Source: RGIG6178 sp045612885 (GTDB lineage Bacteria; Bacillota_I; Bacilli_A; RFN20; DUOF01). Taken from it: 19,373 nucleotides of DNA. The notes below the pieces were generated by a model. That model had not been told where the DNA came from and searched no databases. It saw nothing but the letters and a program-made list of their open reading frames with translations. How positions within the stretch are numbered: position 1 is the first letter of the stretch; each line of letters starts with the position of its first letter. Location of the stretch: the NCBI GenBank assembly GCA_045612885.1, contig JAZKZZ010000035.1, positions 1 through 19,373 of the forward strand, read 5' to 3'. Below, in pieces: positions 1-8,348 of the stretch. A program made the position numbers and the translations under genes.

Positions 1-1879
1 TCATAGATGCTACAGTCATAAGTGCAGATGTGGCAGTAGCTAGTGAATAACTATATTTATATCTTAGTGCAAAATAAGCAGCTATTAATAATAATCCCAT
101 TCCTACAGTATATAGAGTAGATTTAAATGAAATTAATAATGAAGTAGGACTATAATCATTGATATATAGAATATAATTTTCTTCTATTTCATCATTTTCT
201 CCAAAGATAGTTATTAATTGAGATTTTAGATATGACTCATATTTAGCTAAACTTTCCTTACTAGTTACTTTTACAATATATTTATCATTTTCTTTATCTA
301 ATTCGATAGTTTTAAGTTCTACACTCATTTCTTCTTGATCAAAGAATTCCATTACTTCAGCTTCAGATTTGAAATACTCTTCATTAACAACAAGTTCTAA
401 ACTTGAACCACTTTTTGCATCATCATAGAAACCGAATGGAGCTTTGAATACTAAAGCAGTTATTAAGATAACAATTGCTCCTAGAGTTGCTAATCCAGCA
501 AATCCATAAAAAGCAGGTTTAATATATGAATCTATATCTTTCTTAGTTGTTACCTCTTCACTAACTCCTTCTTTATTAAGTGAGTTATGAGAGACAATTA
601 CAGCCTTGTCATTCTTATTAAAGCAATCACAAGTTAAATACATAACAAATCTTTGTAGTAAATATAAAGTTATAAATGTTGAAATACTAGATACAGTCAT
701 AAAGATTGCAAAGTTTTGAGCATTGTTTCCAATGAAATATGTTACTAATGCTAATAAAACTAATGTTACACAAGCATCTAAGATAATAGGACTATTCTTT
801 TTGTAAGTTTCTTTATATGCCTTAATAGCAGATTTACTATTCTTTAATACATTCTTATATTTATTTAAGATAATGAATAATAACCCAAATAGTACTACAT
901 TAGCTAAAATGAATGCCCCAATAACTTGAGGGTTAATTACTCCTACAATCTTATTAAATAAGAAGATATTTAAAAATTCACTAACGATTACAGTTGGTAT
1001 AGCATATAAACCTTCTAGCTTGAAGAATATCGCCATAGTTACTAAAACAACAAATAAAGATACCCCTAATGCAATAAACATTTTATCTCTATTTTTAATA
1101 GCATCTTCAACCTTTACGCTTTTTACTTGTACTATAGATTTCTCTAAATCTTCATATTCATATGTACCACTATTAATTAAGTTAACTGTATTTTTAGCTG
1201 CTTCTTCAGTATAACTACCAGTAACTGTTATAACTTCATCAGCTAAAGGCTTATCAACAGTAGCATTATAGATAACTTTTTTAGCAGTTGAAGCATTTGT
1301 TTGAATATTAGCATAACTATCTACATTCTCTTCAAATCCAACCCAAATTACTAAATGCTGATCAGTTTTATTATTACTAACAGCAGTTGTGATTTCTCTT
1401 AATAAATCAGTATCTTTAATATTTAAATAAATAATAGGTTGACCATAATAATTTGTTTCACCATTATAACTAGCACCAATTTCTTTTAAGATTTCTTCTC
1501 CAGTAGCTAATAAAGTGTTATTTGCATCTCTAAATGTAATTTCATAAGCTTCAGGCTTTTGAATTAAATCTCTTATTTGGTCTGAAATAATTTGATTTTC
1601 ACTAGTTACATTTACACGAACATAATTACCATCTTCTACTGTGATAATTGAATCATTAATTCCATTAATGTCTAGTATTTTACTCATACCATCACTGATT
1701 GTACTAGCAACTGCATTATCGCTAACATCTTTTGTATCGGATTTAATTTTATATAATACTTCAAATCCCCCTGTGTATTCCATAGCAAAATTAGTAGTAT
1801 CCTTAAAACTAGGTACAATGAACACCATAGTTGCTATAAGTGTTACTACTGTTACTATATAAGCAAATATTTTACGCAT
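1..1879 (-). CDS. secDF: SecDF-type protein translocase subunit, partial (C-terminus beyond window)
   Basis: Reading leftward from ATG at 1879, a frame stays open for 626 codons to the window edge; the C-terminal part is missing. SecDF assists the SecYEG channel in pulling exported proteins across the membrane using the proton gradient. Visible parts: an N-terminal membrane helix (residues 4-24), a short GG motif at 37-38 where SecD has its DLxGG region, an extracytoplasmic domain with a SecD-like segment around 60-130, a membrane block near 270-430 ending in an ILDAxVT motif, then a second helix (about 460-485), a SecF-type extracytoplasmic domain, and the start of the SecF membrane block. 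The fused layout matches Bacillus SecDF. The proton-relay aspartates are replaced (L325 in ILANV; T622 in the later helix). An AGGAGG ribosome site lies about 6 bases before the start. Position next to spoVB supports the call. Confidence 0.85.
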   Translation of the reverse strand, partial: MRKIFAYIVTVVTLIATMVFIVPSFKDTTNFAMEYTGGFEVLYKIKSDTKDVSDNAVASTISDGMSKILDINGINDSIITVEDGNYVRVNVTSENQIISDQIRDLIQKPEAYEITFRDANNTLLATGEEILKEIGASYNGETNYYGQPIIYLNIKDTDLLREITTAVSNNKTDQHLVIWVGFEENVDSYANIQTNASTAKKVIYNATVDKPLADEVITVTGSYTEEAAKNTVNLINSGTYEYEDLEKSIVQVKSVKVEDAIKNRDKMFIALGVSLFVVLVTMAIFFKLEGLYAIPTVIVSEFLNIFLFNKIVGVINPQVIGAFILANVVLFGLLFIILNKYKNVLKNSKSAIKAYKETYKKNSPIILDACVTLVLLALVTYFIGNNAQNFAIFMTVSSISTFITLYLLQRFVMYLTCDCFNKNDKAVIVSHNSLNKEGVSEEVTTKKDIDSYIKPAFYGFAGLATLGAIVILITALVFKAPFGFYDDAKSGSSLELVVNEEYFKSEAEVMEFFDQEEMSVELKTIELDKENDKYIVKVTSKESLAKYESYLKSQLITIFGENDEIEENYILYINDYSPTSLLISFKSTLYTVGMGLLLIAAYFALRYKYSYSLATATSALMTVASM

Positions 1880-1910
1880 ATGTTTCCTCCTAACGTCGTT
1901 CTAAAATTAT

Positions 1911-1937
1911 TTAATACAACATCTAATTAAATATAAT
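1911..1937 (+). promoter_or_regulatory. Possible sigma-A promoter of the spoVB-like gene
   Basis: A perfect TATAAT lies at 1932-1937, about 75 bases before the flippase start. The only -35-like hexamer, TTAATA at 1911-1916, gives a short 15-base spacer, so the pairing is weak. The same 132-base gap must also hold the divergent secDF promoter, for which I found no convincing pair. Confidence 0.3.
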
Positions 1938-2011
1938 GATATTTAAAAGTCTTGCCTTAATACTTTAACATTTTAAGCCTAGTTAATCAATAAATCGGAG
2001 GGTTAAATTAC

Positions 2012-3319
2012 ATGGATAGGAAAAAAATTATCAAATCTACAGTATTATTAATATTAGTTGGCTTTATAACTAAGATTTTTTCAAGTATTGCTAAAATTAT
2101 AACAGCACGTAAAATAGGTAGTGAAGCTATGGGTATATATATGCTTGTAACTCCAATTTATATCTTTTTTATAAATATTATACAACTAAGCTTACCTACT
2201 ACAATTGCAACAAAGATTGCTCATAACCCTAAAAAAACAAGTAAAATAATGATCACTTCTAGTGCTATTGCTTTAGTTTTAAATTTACTTTTTATGATTG
2301 GAATAATATTTTTATCTCCCTTTATAGCAAGGATTATATTAAAGAATCCAGATACCCAATTATCTATTATAGCTTTAGCGTTATTAGTTCCTCTGATTTC
2401 TTTAGGAGGATTAATAAAAGGATATTATACTGGAATAGGGAAAGTTGAAGTTACAGCCTATTCACAAATAAGCGAAGAAATTGCAAGAATTTTATTTATA
2501 TTACTTTTTTCATACATATTTATTAATAAGGGGGATAAATATTTAGCATATGGAGCATTTTTAAGTTTGTGTGCTGGTGAAGTCTTCTCACTTACGCATA
2601 TGATTGTATCTTTACCTAATCTTAAAAATAAACCTAAACTATTATTTAAAGGACTAAATAAAAAAGAAAATTATATCACAAAAGACATTCTAGATATGTC
2701 GATTCCATTAACTGGAGGAAAATTTATATCTGTTATTGCCTATACTTTAGAACCAATAGTTATGACTAATATTATGTTAAAACTAGGATATACTTCTGAT
2801 TTCATTACTAATGAATATGGAATTATCTCTGGTTATGCTTTTCCTCTTTTATTGTTACCAGGATTTTTTGCTAGTGCTTTTGCCAGAGTTTTACTACATC
2901 CATTAGCATCATTAACTAGTCAAAATAAAAAAACCGAAGCAAAAAAATTATTGGTATTTTTAACATCTTTATCTCTTATTATAGGTTTTATCACTTCTAT
3001 TGTAATGTTCTTTTTTCCTAAAGATTTAATGCTTTTATTATATAAAAATACTAGAGGATGGGAATATGTAAAAATATTTTCTTTTCCATTTCTTCTTTAC
3101 TATATAGAATCTCCTCTTATTAGTGCCATGACAGCTTTAAATAAGACTAAAAAAATTATGATTTATGATACAATAACTTCCCTTATAAGAGTCATCTTAT
3201 TGGTAATACTATTGCCGATTATTGGAATGTATGCAATAGGAGTTACTACAGTTGCAAGTGCTTCATTATTAGTAATTCTAATGATATTTGACATTATTAG
3301 ATTCTTTACTAAAGATTAA
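2012..3319 (+). CDS. spoVB: SpoVB-like MOP-superfamily lipid/oligosaccharide flippase
   Basis: A 435-residue polytopic membrane protein with about 12 hydrophobic helices. The N-terminal segment (helix 1, then ITARKIGSEAMGIYML and later LSLPTTIATKIA) is the typical start of the SpoVB/polysaccharide-biosynthesis branch of the MOP superfamily, as is GLIKGYYTGIGKV near residue 135. Members flip undecaprenyl-linked cell-wall or polysaccharide precursors across the membrane; B. subtilis SpoVB (about 518 residues) acts in spore cortex synthesis. This protein is clearly shorter, and nothing here shows the organism sporulates, so a general lipid-II or teichoic-acid-type flippase role is equally possible. 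Gene order (next to yrbG, yrzE and secDF) supports orthology to spoVB. GGAGGG at 1997-2002 sits 9 bases before the ATG. Its 3' end overlaps the opposing DUF421 gene by 42 bases. Confidence 0.85.
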   Translation: MDRKKIIKSTVLLILVGFITKIFSSIAKIITARKIGSEAMGIYMLVTPIYIFFINIIQLSLPTTIATKIAHNPKKTSKIMITSSAIALVLNLLFMIGIIFLSPFIARIILKNPDTQLSIIALALLVPLISLGGLIKGYYTGIGKVEVTAYSQISEEIARILFILLFSYIFINKGDKYLAYGAFLSLCAGEVFSLTHMIVSLPNLKNKPKLLFKGLNKKENYITKDILDMSIPLTGGKFISVIAYTLEPIVMTNIMLKLGYTSDFITNEYGIISGYAFPLLLLPGFFASAFARVLLHPLASLTSQNKKTEAKKLLVFLTSLSLIIGFITSIVMFFFPKDLMLLLYKNTRGWEYVKIFSFPFLLYYIESPLISAMTALNKTKKIMIYDTITSLIRVILLVILLPIIGMYAIGVTTVASASLLVILMIFDIIRFFTKD

Positions 3320-3952
3320 TAATGTATTGTCACTTGATACAAAACCAATAAAGACATCGCCTATTGTTTTAATATTATTTTTTTTAAATTCTTCACTTAT
3401 CCATTCATCTGAGATATTTAAATTTTTCTTTACATCATCTATTATCTTTCCATCACTTATAAGAGGAAAAGGATATTTGAGTTGAGCCTCCTTCTTTTTT
3501 ATAATACTCAATCCTCCATTACTTTCAAGGATAGCATATTTAATCTGATTAATATCGTCTATTCCCTCTTCTCGTGTTTGTTGAAGTAAATCACTTACAT
3601 TATATCTTTGTTTCTTCATTTCTTTATACATTATTTTGCCATCATCAATTATTAATGTTGGTTTTGATTCAATAAAATCCCTAAATTTTTTACTCTTTAG
3701 CCCTATATAAGAAATACATAATTGAACAATAAAAATGATAAGTATGGGCAATAAAGCAAGAAAGATATTTGACTCAGGTTCTGCTATGGCGTTTGAAAAT
3801 ATTTCAGAAATCATGAATGAAACAATAATATCAAAAACATTTAGTTCTCCTAGTTCTTTTTTTCCCATTATTCTGATAATTATTAAAATGATAGATAAAA
3901 ATAAGATTGTTTTTGATCCAATAATTAAATATTCATTCATAATAGAAAACAT
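3278..3952 (-). CDS. yrbG: DUF421 (YrbG/YetF-type) membrane protein
   Basis: 224 residues, the usual length for DUF421 proteins. Three N-terminal membrane helices (about residues 7-27, 38-55, 62-85) with the family motif RIMGKKELGELNVFD at 27-41 are followed by a soluble part containing KPTLIIDDGKI and the LLQQTREEGIDDINQIKYAILESNG segment, typical of the YetF two-part cytosolic domain. The molecular role is unknown; B. subtilis paralogues have been linked to membrane or spore properties. In B. subtilis yrbG sits between yrzE and spoVB, exactly as here, which is why I use that name. The start at 3952 has AAGGA 9 bases upstream; a second ATG at 3940 (codon 5) cannot be excluded. The last 42 bases lie antisense to the end of the flippase gene, with no room for a terminator between them. 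Confidence 0.85.
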   Translation of the reverse strand: MFSIMNEYLIIGSKTILFLSIILIIIRIMGKKELGELNVFDIIVSFMISEIFSNAIAEPESNIFLALLPILIIFIVQLCISYIGLKSKKFRDFIESKPTLIIDDGKIMYKEMKKQRYNVSDLLQQTREEGIDDINQIKYAILESNGGLSIIKKKEAQLKYPFPLISDGKIIDDVKKNLNISDEWISEEFKKNNIKTIGDVFIGFVSSDNTLLIFSKESNNVKYH

Positions 3953-3981
3953 CCTTTCATATCCTTAAATAGGTGAAACAT

Positions 3982-4338
3982 ATGAAACAAAATATAAAAA
4001 CATATTTTATAATTATTCTTTCTTTATTACTATCTGCTTTTTTTGCCTCTTTAATACTTACAATATTAGAAAAAAATGAAGTGTTTTCATATAGTACTTC
4101 ATTGGTAATTGCTAATAGTTTTTCTTATATATTAATAGTTATCTTAAGTTTTATTTTAGGTTATAAGTCAAAACGTAATGGATTAGTACATGGAGTGTTT
4201 TTTTCACTTATGATTATTCTAACTACATTAATAATCGGAAATAAGCTTAGTGATATCACTACTATTATAAAACTAATTACTAAAACTATCCTTGTAATAT
4301 TTTTTACTGTTTTAGGAGTAAATAAAAGAGACTTATAA
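3982..4338 (+). CDS. yrzE: TIGR04086/YrzE-family small membrane protein
   Basis: 118 residues with four hydrophobic helices: about residues 6-28, 39-59, 69-85 and 94-111. The segment after helix 2, GYKSKRNGLVHGVFFSL, is the family hallmark (small residues, a basic KxxxNG loop, then a glycine-containing helix). Function is unknown; the family recurs beside yajC and sec genes in Bacillota. A GTG at 3973 could extend the frame by three codons, but AGGTG at 3971-3975 is correctly spaced (6 bases) as a ribosome site for the ATG at 3982, and nothing suitable precedes the GTG. Only 29 bases separate this start from the divergent DUF421 gene, so its promoter must lie inside that gene. The stop overlaps the end of ruvB by 6 bases. 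Confidence 0.72.
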   Translation: MKQNIKTYFIIILSLLLSAFFASLILTILEKNEVFSYSTSLVIANSFSYILIVILSFILGYKSKRNGLVHGVFFSLMIILTTLIIGNKLSDITTIIKLITKTILVIFFTVLGVNKRDL

Positions 4339-5334
4339 TAAAGTCCCTTGATAACTTATTTTTAAATGTCTATAGGCAAGTTCTGTAGCCACTCTTCCTC
4401 TAGGGGTTCTATTTACCATTCCAATTTGAAGTAAATATGGTTCATATACATCTTCAAGAGTGGTAACTTCTTCTCCAATTGCCATTGCAATTGATTCAAC
4501 TCCTACAGGACCTCCTTTAAATCTTTCAATTATTCCTCTTAGATAAGCAAGATCAACATCATCTAAACCTAATTCATCTACTTTTAAAGCATTAAGCGAT
4601 GATACAGTAATATCATTATCAATTTTAGATAATAGTTTAACAGTAGCAAAGTCTCTTACTCTACGATATAGTCTATTAGCGATTCTAGGAGTACCTCTAC
4701 TACGTTTAGCGATTTCATTACATGCCTCTTGATCAATATCTAAATTGAATACTTTTGATGTTCTTTTAATAATTTTTTCCAATTCTTCAACAGAATAGTA
4801 TTCTAATTTATTTACAATTCCAAATCTATCTCTTAGAGGACTAGATAAGTCTCCTACTCTAGTGGTGGCACCTACTAAAGTAAATGGAGGTAAATCAATA
4901 TTAATGGCTCTACTTCCCTCATCTTTACCAACTACTAAAGAAATAGTAAAATCTTCCATTGCTCCATATAATACTTCTTCTACTACTCTAGGAAGTCTAT
5001 GAATTTCATCTATAAATAAAACATCCCCTGGTGAAAGAGTTGCTAATATAGCAGCCAGGTCACCACTTTTTTCAATTGAAGGCCCATTTACAACCTTTAT
5101 ATTACCATGCATTTCATTAGCAATAACATGTGCTAATGTAGTTTTTCCTAATCCTGGAGGCCCATACAATAAAACGTGATCTAAAGTTTCATTTCTTTTT
5201 AAACTTGCTTCAATAAAAACTTTTAAGTTATCTTTTATTGCGTGTTGCCCAACATAGTCCTCTAATGTGTTAGGTCTTAATGATAATTCTTCAACTTCGT
5301 TTTTATTTAATCCCTCATTTAGTAATCTTTCCAT
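4333..5334 (-). CDS. ruvB: Holliday junction branch migration ATPase RuvB
   Basis: 333 residues, full family length. RuvB hexamers pump DNA through RuvA-bound Holliday junctions during recombination repair. Seen in order: the N-terminal LRPNTLEDYVGQ signature (19-30), Walker A GPPGLGKTT (58-66), Walker B with DEIH at 109-112, the sensor-1 strand FTLVGATTR (151-159), the arginine-finger region SSPLRDRFG (164-172), sensor-2 TPRIANRLYRRVRD, and the C-terminal winged helix GGPVGVESIAMAIGEE. All key residues are present. It follows ruvA by 11 bases; the AAGGAG ribosome site overlaps the ruvA stop, so translation is probably coupled. The resolvase partner is not in the window; Bacillota usually use RecU rather than RuvC. 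Confidence 0.98.
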   Translation of the reverse strand: MERLLNEGLNKNEVEELSLRPNTLEDYVGQHAIKDNLKVFIEASLKRNETLDHVLLYGPPGLGKTTLAHVIANEMHGNIKVVNGPSIEKSGDLAAILATLSPGDVLFIDEIHRLPRVVEEVLYGAMEDFTISLVVGKDEGSRAINIDLPPFTLVGATTRVGDLSSPLRDRFGIVNKLEYYSVEELEKIIKRTSKVFNLDIDQEACNEIAKRSRGTPRIANRLYRRVRDFATVKLLSKIDNDITVSSLNALKVDELGLDDVDLAYLRGIIERFKGGPVGVESIAMAIGEEVTTLEDVYEPYLLQIGMVNRTPRGRVATELAYRHLKISYQGTLL

Positions 5335-5345
5335 ATTTAATCTCC

Positions 5346-5912
5346 TTATTTTTTATTTAAAAATTGTAAAGCCTTAAATATTATTTCATCAATTTCTAAA
5401 TCTGTATCTTGAATCTTACTTAAAGCAAGATCAATTTCATTTACTTTGAATCCAAACGTTTTAAGTGCTTCTTTAGCTTCTTTATGTTTAGGATTCTCTT
5501 TTATAACTTCAACTTTATCTACTTTTAGATGTCCTTTTAAATCTAATATTATTTGTTGAGCAGCTTTAGGGCCAATACCAGGCAGCTTCTTTAGATAATT
5601 TAAATTACCTACTTCAATAGCTTCAATAATATTAGAATAGTCTGCTTTAGACATCATTGATATAGCACTTTTAGGACCAATGCCTTTAACACTGATAAGT
5701 TTTAAAAATAATTCTTTCTCTTCTTTAAATAAAAATCCATATAAAGAAATATCGTTCTCAGAGATTTTAAGATATGTATAGACTAATGTTTCTTGATATA
5801 AAGAAAACTTACTAGGATTTGAAACCATTACATCATATCCTACTCCATCTACATCAATACACACACTTTCACTAGTTATACTTTCTATTCTACCCCTTAA
5901 AAAACCTATCAT
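5346..5912 (-). CDS. ruvA: Holliday junction DNA-binding protein RuvA
   Basis: 188 residues. RuvA tetramers bind four-way junctions and load RuvB. The N-terminal OB fold starts with the typical MIGFLRGRI; two helix-hairpin-helix motifs follow (VKGIGPKSA near 75-83 and LPGIGPKAA near 110-118); domain III, which contacts RuvB, covers about 143-188. A GTG at 5921 would add three codons, but GAGGTG ending at 5919 is spaced 6 bases from the ATG at 5912 and would itself overlap the GTG, so the ATG start is preferred and matches the family. It lies about 19 bases after truB and directly before ruvB in the hisS operon. Confidence 0.96.
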   Translation of the reverse strand: MIGFLRGRIESITSESVCIDVDGVGYDVMVSNPSKFSLYQETLVYTYLKISENDISLYGFLFKEEKELFLKLISVKGIGPKSAISMMSKADYSNIIEAIEVGNLNYLKKLPGIGPKAAQQIILDLKGHLKVDKVEVIKENPKHKEAKEALKTFGFKVNEIDLALSKIQDTDLEIDEIIFKALQFLNKK

Positions 5913-5931
5913 TTTCTTCACCTCTATATCA

Positions 5932-6795
5932 TTAATTTCTTTCTTGCAAAACTCTATTACACTTTAATATATTTTTTTCCTTATCTCCTTGATATAAGGC
6001 TATAGGTTCCCTACTTTCATTTATTATTAAGACATTACCCTCAATGTAGAAATTCAAAGTATTCCCATTACTCGCCTTATATAAATCTCTATCTTTTAAT
6101 GTTAAAACTGTAAAATTAGATAAAGAACTTTCAATATCTTTTAATGTATAATTACCACTTTCTATTTCTTCTAAAGTATAAGCATTATCTAGATATAATT
6201 TACCAATTCTTGTTCTAACTAGTTTATACATATACCCAATATTGTTTAACTTATTTGCAATAGTCTCACATAATACTCTTATATATGTTCCTTTTGAACA
6301 TACTACTCTATATTTGATGAATTGGCTATTAAATTCTAATAACTCCAATTCTTCTATTTCAATATCCCTTTCTTTTATTTCTACTTCGATATTTTCTCTT
6401 GCATATTGATATAATCTTTTACCATTAACGCTTACAGCACTATAAATTGGAGGTTTTTGTTTCATCTTACCGATTAAACTAGTAAAAACATCGTTTATAT
6501 CATTTTCATTAAAAGGCACTATTTCTTTTTTTGCTATTATTTCTCCCTCACAATCTAATGTAGAGGTCGTTTCACCTAATTTAATTGTAGCAATATACTC
6601 TTTTTCATCACCTTCTAAAAATCTAGATATTTTTAAAGCCTTCCCAATTGTTACAATTAATAAACCTTCTGCTAATGGATCAAGAGTACCACAATGACCT
6701 ACATCTCTAGTATTCAACAATCTTCTTACCATGCTAACTACTTTTGTAGATCCCATTCCTCTTTCTTTATTAACTAATAATACCCCATGCTTCAT
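5932..6795 (-). CDS. truB: tRNA pseudouridine(55) synthase TruB
   Basis: 287 residues. TruB converts uridine 55 in the T loop of tRNAs to pseudouridine. The catalytic aspartate is D39 in GHCGTLDPLAEGLL (33-46); other family motifs are KEYIATIKLGETTSTLDCEG (67-86), KPPIYSAVSVNGKRLYQYAR (113-132) and the KGTYIRVLCETI strand-helix. A short C-terminal PUA-like region follows. Its ATG shares one base with the hisS stop (TAATG), implying translational coupling. Pairing with hisS places two tRNA-related genes ahead of ruvAB in one transcript; truB more often sits with rbfA and ribF, which are not seen here. Confidence 0.97.
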   Translation of the reverse strand: MKHGVLLVNKERGMGSTKVVSMVRRLLNTRDVGHCGTLDPLAEGLLIVTIGKALKISRFLEGDEKEYIATIKLGETTSTLDCEGEIIAKKEIVPFNENDINDVFTSLIGKMKQKPPIYSAVSVNGKRLYQYARENIEVEIKERDIEIEELELLEFNSQFIKYRVVCSKGTYIRVLCETIANKLNNIGYMYKLVRTRIGKLYLDNAYTLEEIESGNYTLKDIESSLSNFTVLTLKDRDLYKASNGNTLNFYIEGNVLIINESREPIALYQGDKEKNILKCNRVLQERN

Positions 6796-8108
6796 TATTT
6801 TAATCTCTCTATTAAAGTTTCATAAGATACTAATTCTTGTTCCCCTTTGTTCATATCTTTTAATGCATAGACATTATTTTTTATTTCATCTTCACCAATT
6901 AAAACAACATATGGGATACCTAATCTAGAAGCATATTGCATCTTTTGTTTCATTCCCTTATTTAATAAGTGCGGCATATCTACGTTGATTCCTTCACTTC
7001 TTAGCTTACTTGTTAAGTTAAGTGCATATTCAAAGCCACCCATTAAATCTATAACCATAACTTTTGTTTTTGATTTACTAGTATTATTATAGAAATTCAA
7101 CTCTTTTAATTTAGAGTATAATCTAGTTAGACCAATTGAAATTCCAACTCCAGGCAATACTTTTTCTGTATAGTATGAAGCTAAATCATTATATCTACCA
7201 CCACTACAAACACTACCTAGTTCTTTATAATCATCTAGGAAAGTTTCATAAATAGTACCAGTATAATAATCTAATCCACGTGCAATTTTTAAATTAATTG
7301 CATAGTTATTTTCTTGCATACCTAATGCTTTTAGATTATTAATTACAGTTTCTAATTCTTCGATTCCTTGATTAAATATTTCATCTTTATATCCTAATTC
7401 TTTAACAGCCTTAATAACTTCATCACTATTACCTTCGATATTTAAGAATTTTATTAATTCATTAATAGTGGTTTCATCATCAATAATGTCTTTTAATGAT
7501 AACACAAAATTTTCATATCCAATTTTATCTAATTTATCAATTAATCTTAATACATCATCTTTTTTACTAGTAAGATTAAGTTCGTTAAATAATCCAGTTA
7601 GTATCTTTCTATTATTTAAATTAACGGTAATTTTATCAAATCCAAGACTCTTAAAAGTGTCATAAATAATTAGCGGTAGTTCACTATCATATGTTAAATC
7701 TAATACTTCATTACCAATAATATCTATATCGCATTGATAAAATTCTCTAAATCTTCCTTTTTGCGGACGTTCTCCTCTATATACTTTTCCTATAGAATAT
7801 CTTTTAAAAGGAAATACTAAATAAGGATAATTTTTTGCTACATATCTAGCAAGTGGCACAGTATGATCAAAACGCAAAGATAAATCATTATCACCTTTAT
7901 TAAATCTATAAATTTGTTTTTCAGTCTCTCCTCCAGCTTTAGCTAGTAACACTTCACTTAACTCTATAAGAGGTGTTTCTACTCCAACAAATCCATATTT
8001 TTGATATGTTTGTTCGATCGTGTTTTTCATCCAATCAAATACGATTTGATCTTCAGGTAGTAATTCTAAAAAACCTGATAAAATTCTTGGTTCTACTTTA
8101 TTTGCCAT
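6795..8108 (-). CDS. hisS: Histidyl-tRNA synthetase
   Basis: 437 residues from the ATG chosen here. The class II catalytic core joins histidine to tRNA-His. Motif 1 lies near 38-48; SLRFDHTVPLARYVA near 77-91; motif 2 KRYSIGKVYRGERPQKGRFREFYQCDID near 102-129; the histidine-binding ARGLDYYTG near 276-284; GSVCSGGRYND and the motif 3 arginine in LPGVGISIGLTRL follow; the C-terminal anticodon-binding domain starts near 340. The DHTVPLARY and QCDIDIIG forms resemble the eukaryote/archaea-like HisRS type rather than the E. coli form. The frame could be extended to TTG at 8144, but that codon overlaps the promoter -10 box, while the ATG at 8108 has a GAGGGAG ribosome site. First gene of the hisS-truB-ruvA-ruvB operon. 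Confidence 0.97.
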   Translation of the reverse strand: MANKVEPRILSGFLELLPEDQIVFDWMKNTIEQTYQKYGFVGVETPLIELSEVLLAKAGGETEKQIYRFNKGDNDLSLRFDHTVPLARYVAKNYPYLVFPFKRYSIGKVYRGERPQKGRFREFYQCDIDIIGNEVLDLTYDSELPLIIYDTFKSLGFDKITVNLNNRKILTGLFNELNLTSKKDDVLRLIDKLDKIGYENFVLSLKDIIDDETTINELIKFLNIEGNSDEVIKAVKELGYKDEIFNQGIEELETVINNLKALGMQENNYAINLKIARGLDYYTGTIYETFLDDYKELGSVCSGGRYNDLASYYTEKVLPGVGISIGLTRLYSKLKELNFYNNTSKSKTKVMVIDLMGGFEYALNLTSKLRSEGINVDMPHLLNKGMKQKMQYASRLGIPYVVLIGEDEIKNNVYALKDMNKGEQELVSYETLIERLK

Positions 8109-8132
8109 AAACTCTCCCTCATTTCCTTTTAA

Positions 8133-8161
8133 ATTATAGTACAAATACGAATAAAAGTCAT
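8133..8161 (-). promoter_or_regulatory. Sigma-A promoter of the hisS-truB-ruvA-ruvB operon
   Basis: Read on the minus strand: ATGACT at 8161-8156 (4 of 6 to TTGACA), a 17-base spacer, and a perfect TATAAT at 8138-8133. Transcription should start near 8126, leaving a leader of about 18 bases before the hisS ATG, so no T-box leader fits. Confidence 0.75.
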
Positions 8162-8187
8162 TTTTTTTAATTATATTCTAAAAATAG

Positions 8188-8216
8188 TTGCAACTATCAA
8201 AACTTTTTTATATACT
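8188..8216 (+). promoter_or_regulatory. Sigma-A promoter of the tRNA-His/tRNA-Leu unit
   Basis: TTGCAA at 8188-8193, a 17-base spacer and TATACT at 8211-8216. The expected start near 8223 lies about 10 bases before the mature tRNA-His end. It points away from the hisS promoter. Confidence 0.75.
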
Positions 8217-8232
8217 ATTAAAGCATTTATAT

Positions 8233-8310
8233 GGCGGGAGTGGCGAAGTGGTTAACGCACCTGGCTGTGAACCAGGGATTTCGTGGGTTCGATCCCCATT
8301 TCTCGCCCCA
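8233..8310 (+). tRNA. tRNA-His (anticodon GTG)
   Basis: A full cloverleaf folds from this stretch. The anticodon stem CCTGG/CCAGG (8260-8264 and 8272-8276) encloses the loop CTGTGAA with anticodon GTG at 8267-8269. The acceptor stem 8234-8240 pairs with 8300-8306 (two G-T pairs). The extra G-1 at 8233 faces the C73 discriminator at 8307, the identity element for histidyl-tRNA synthetase. The T arm carries GGTTCGATCCC. CCA is encoded at 8308-8310. Confidence 0.97.
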
Positions 8311-8348
8311 TATAAATAAAAGGAATGCAGAAATGCATTTTTTTAAAA

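Noticed and set aside
1020..1862. Plus-strand frames opposite secDF (1020-1214, 1641-1862).
   Set aside because: They lie antisense to a continuous secDF frame, have no ribosome sites and show no recognisable domain.
8108..8144. A longer HisRS starting at TTG 8144.
   Set aside because: The extension overlaps the TATAAT box of the promoter, and the ATG at 8108 has a good ribosome site and gives a normal N-terminus.
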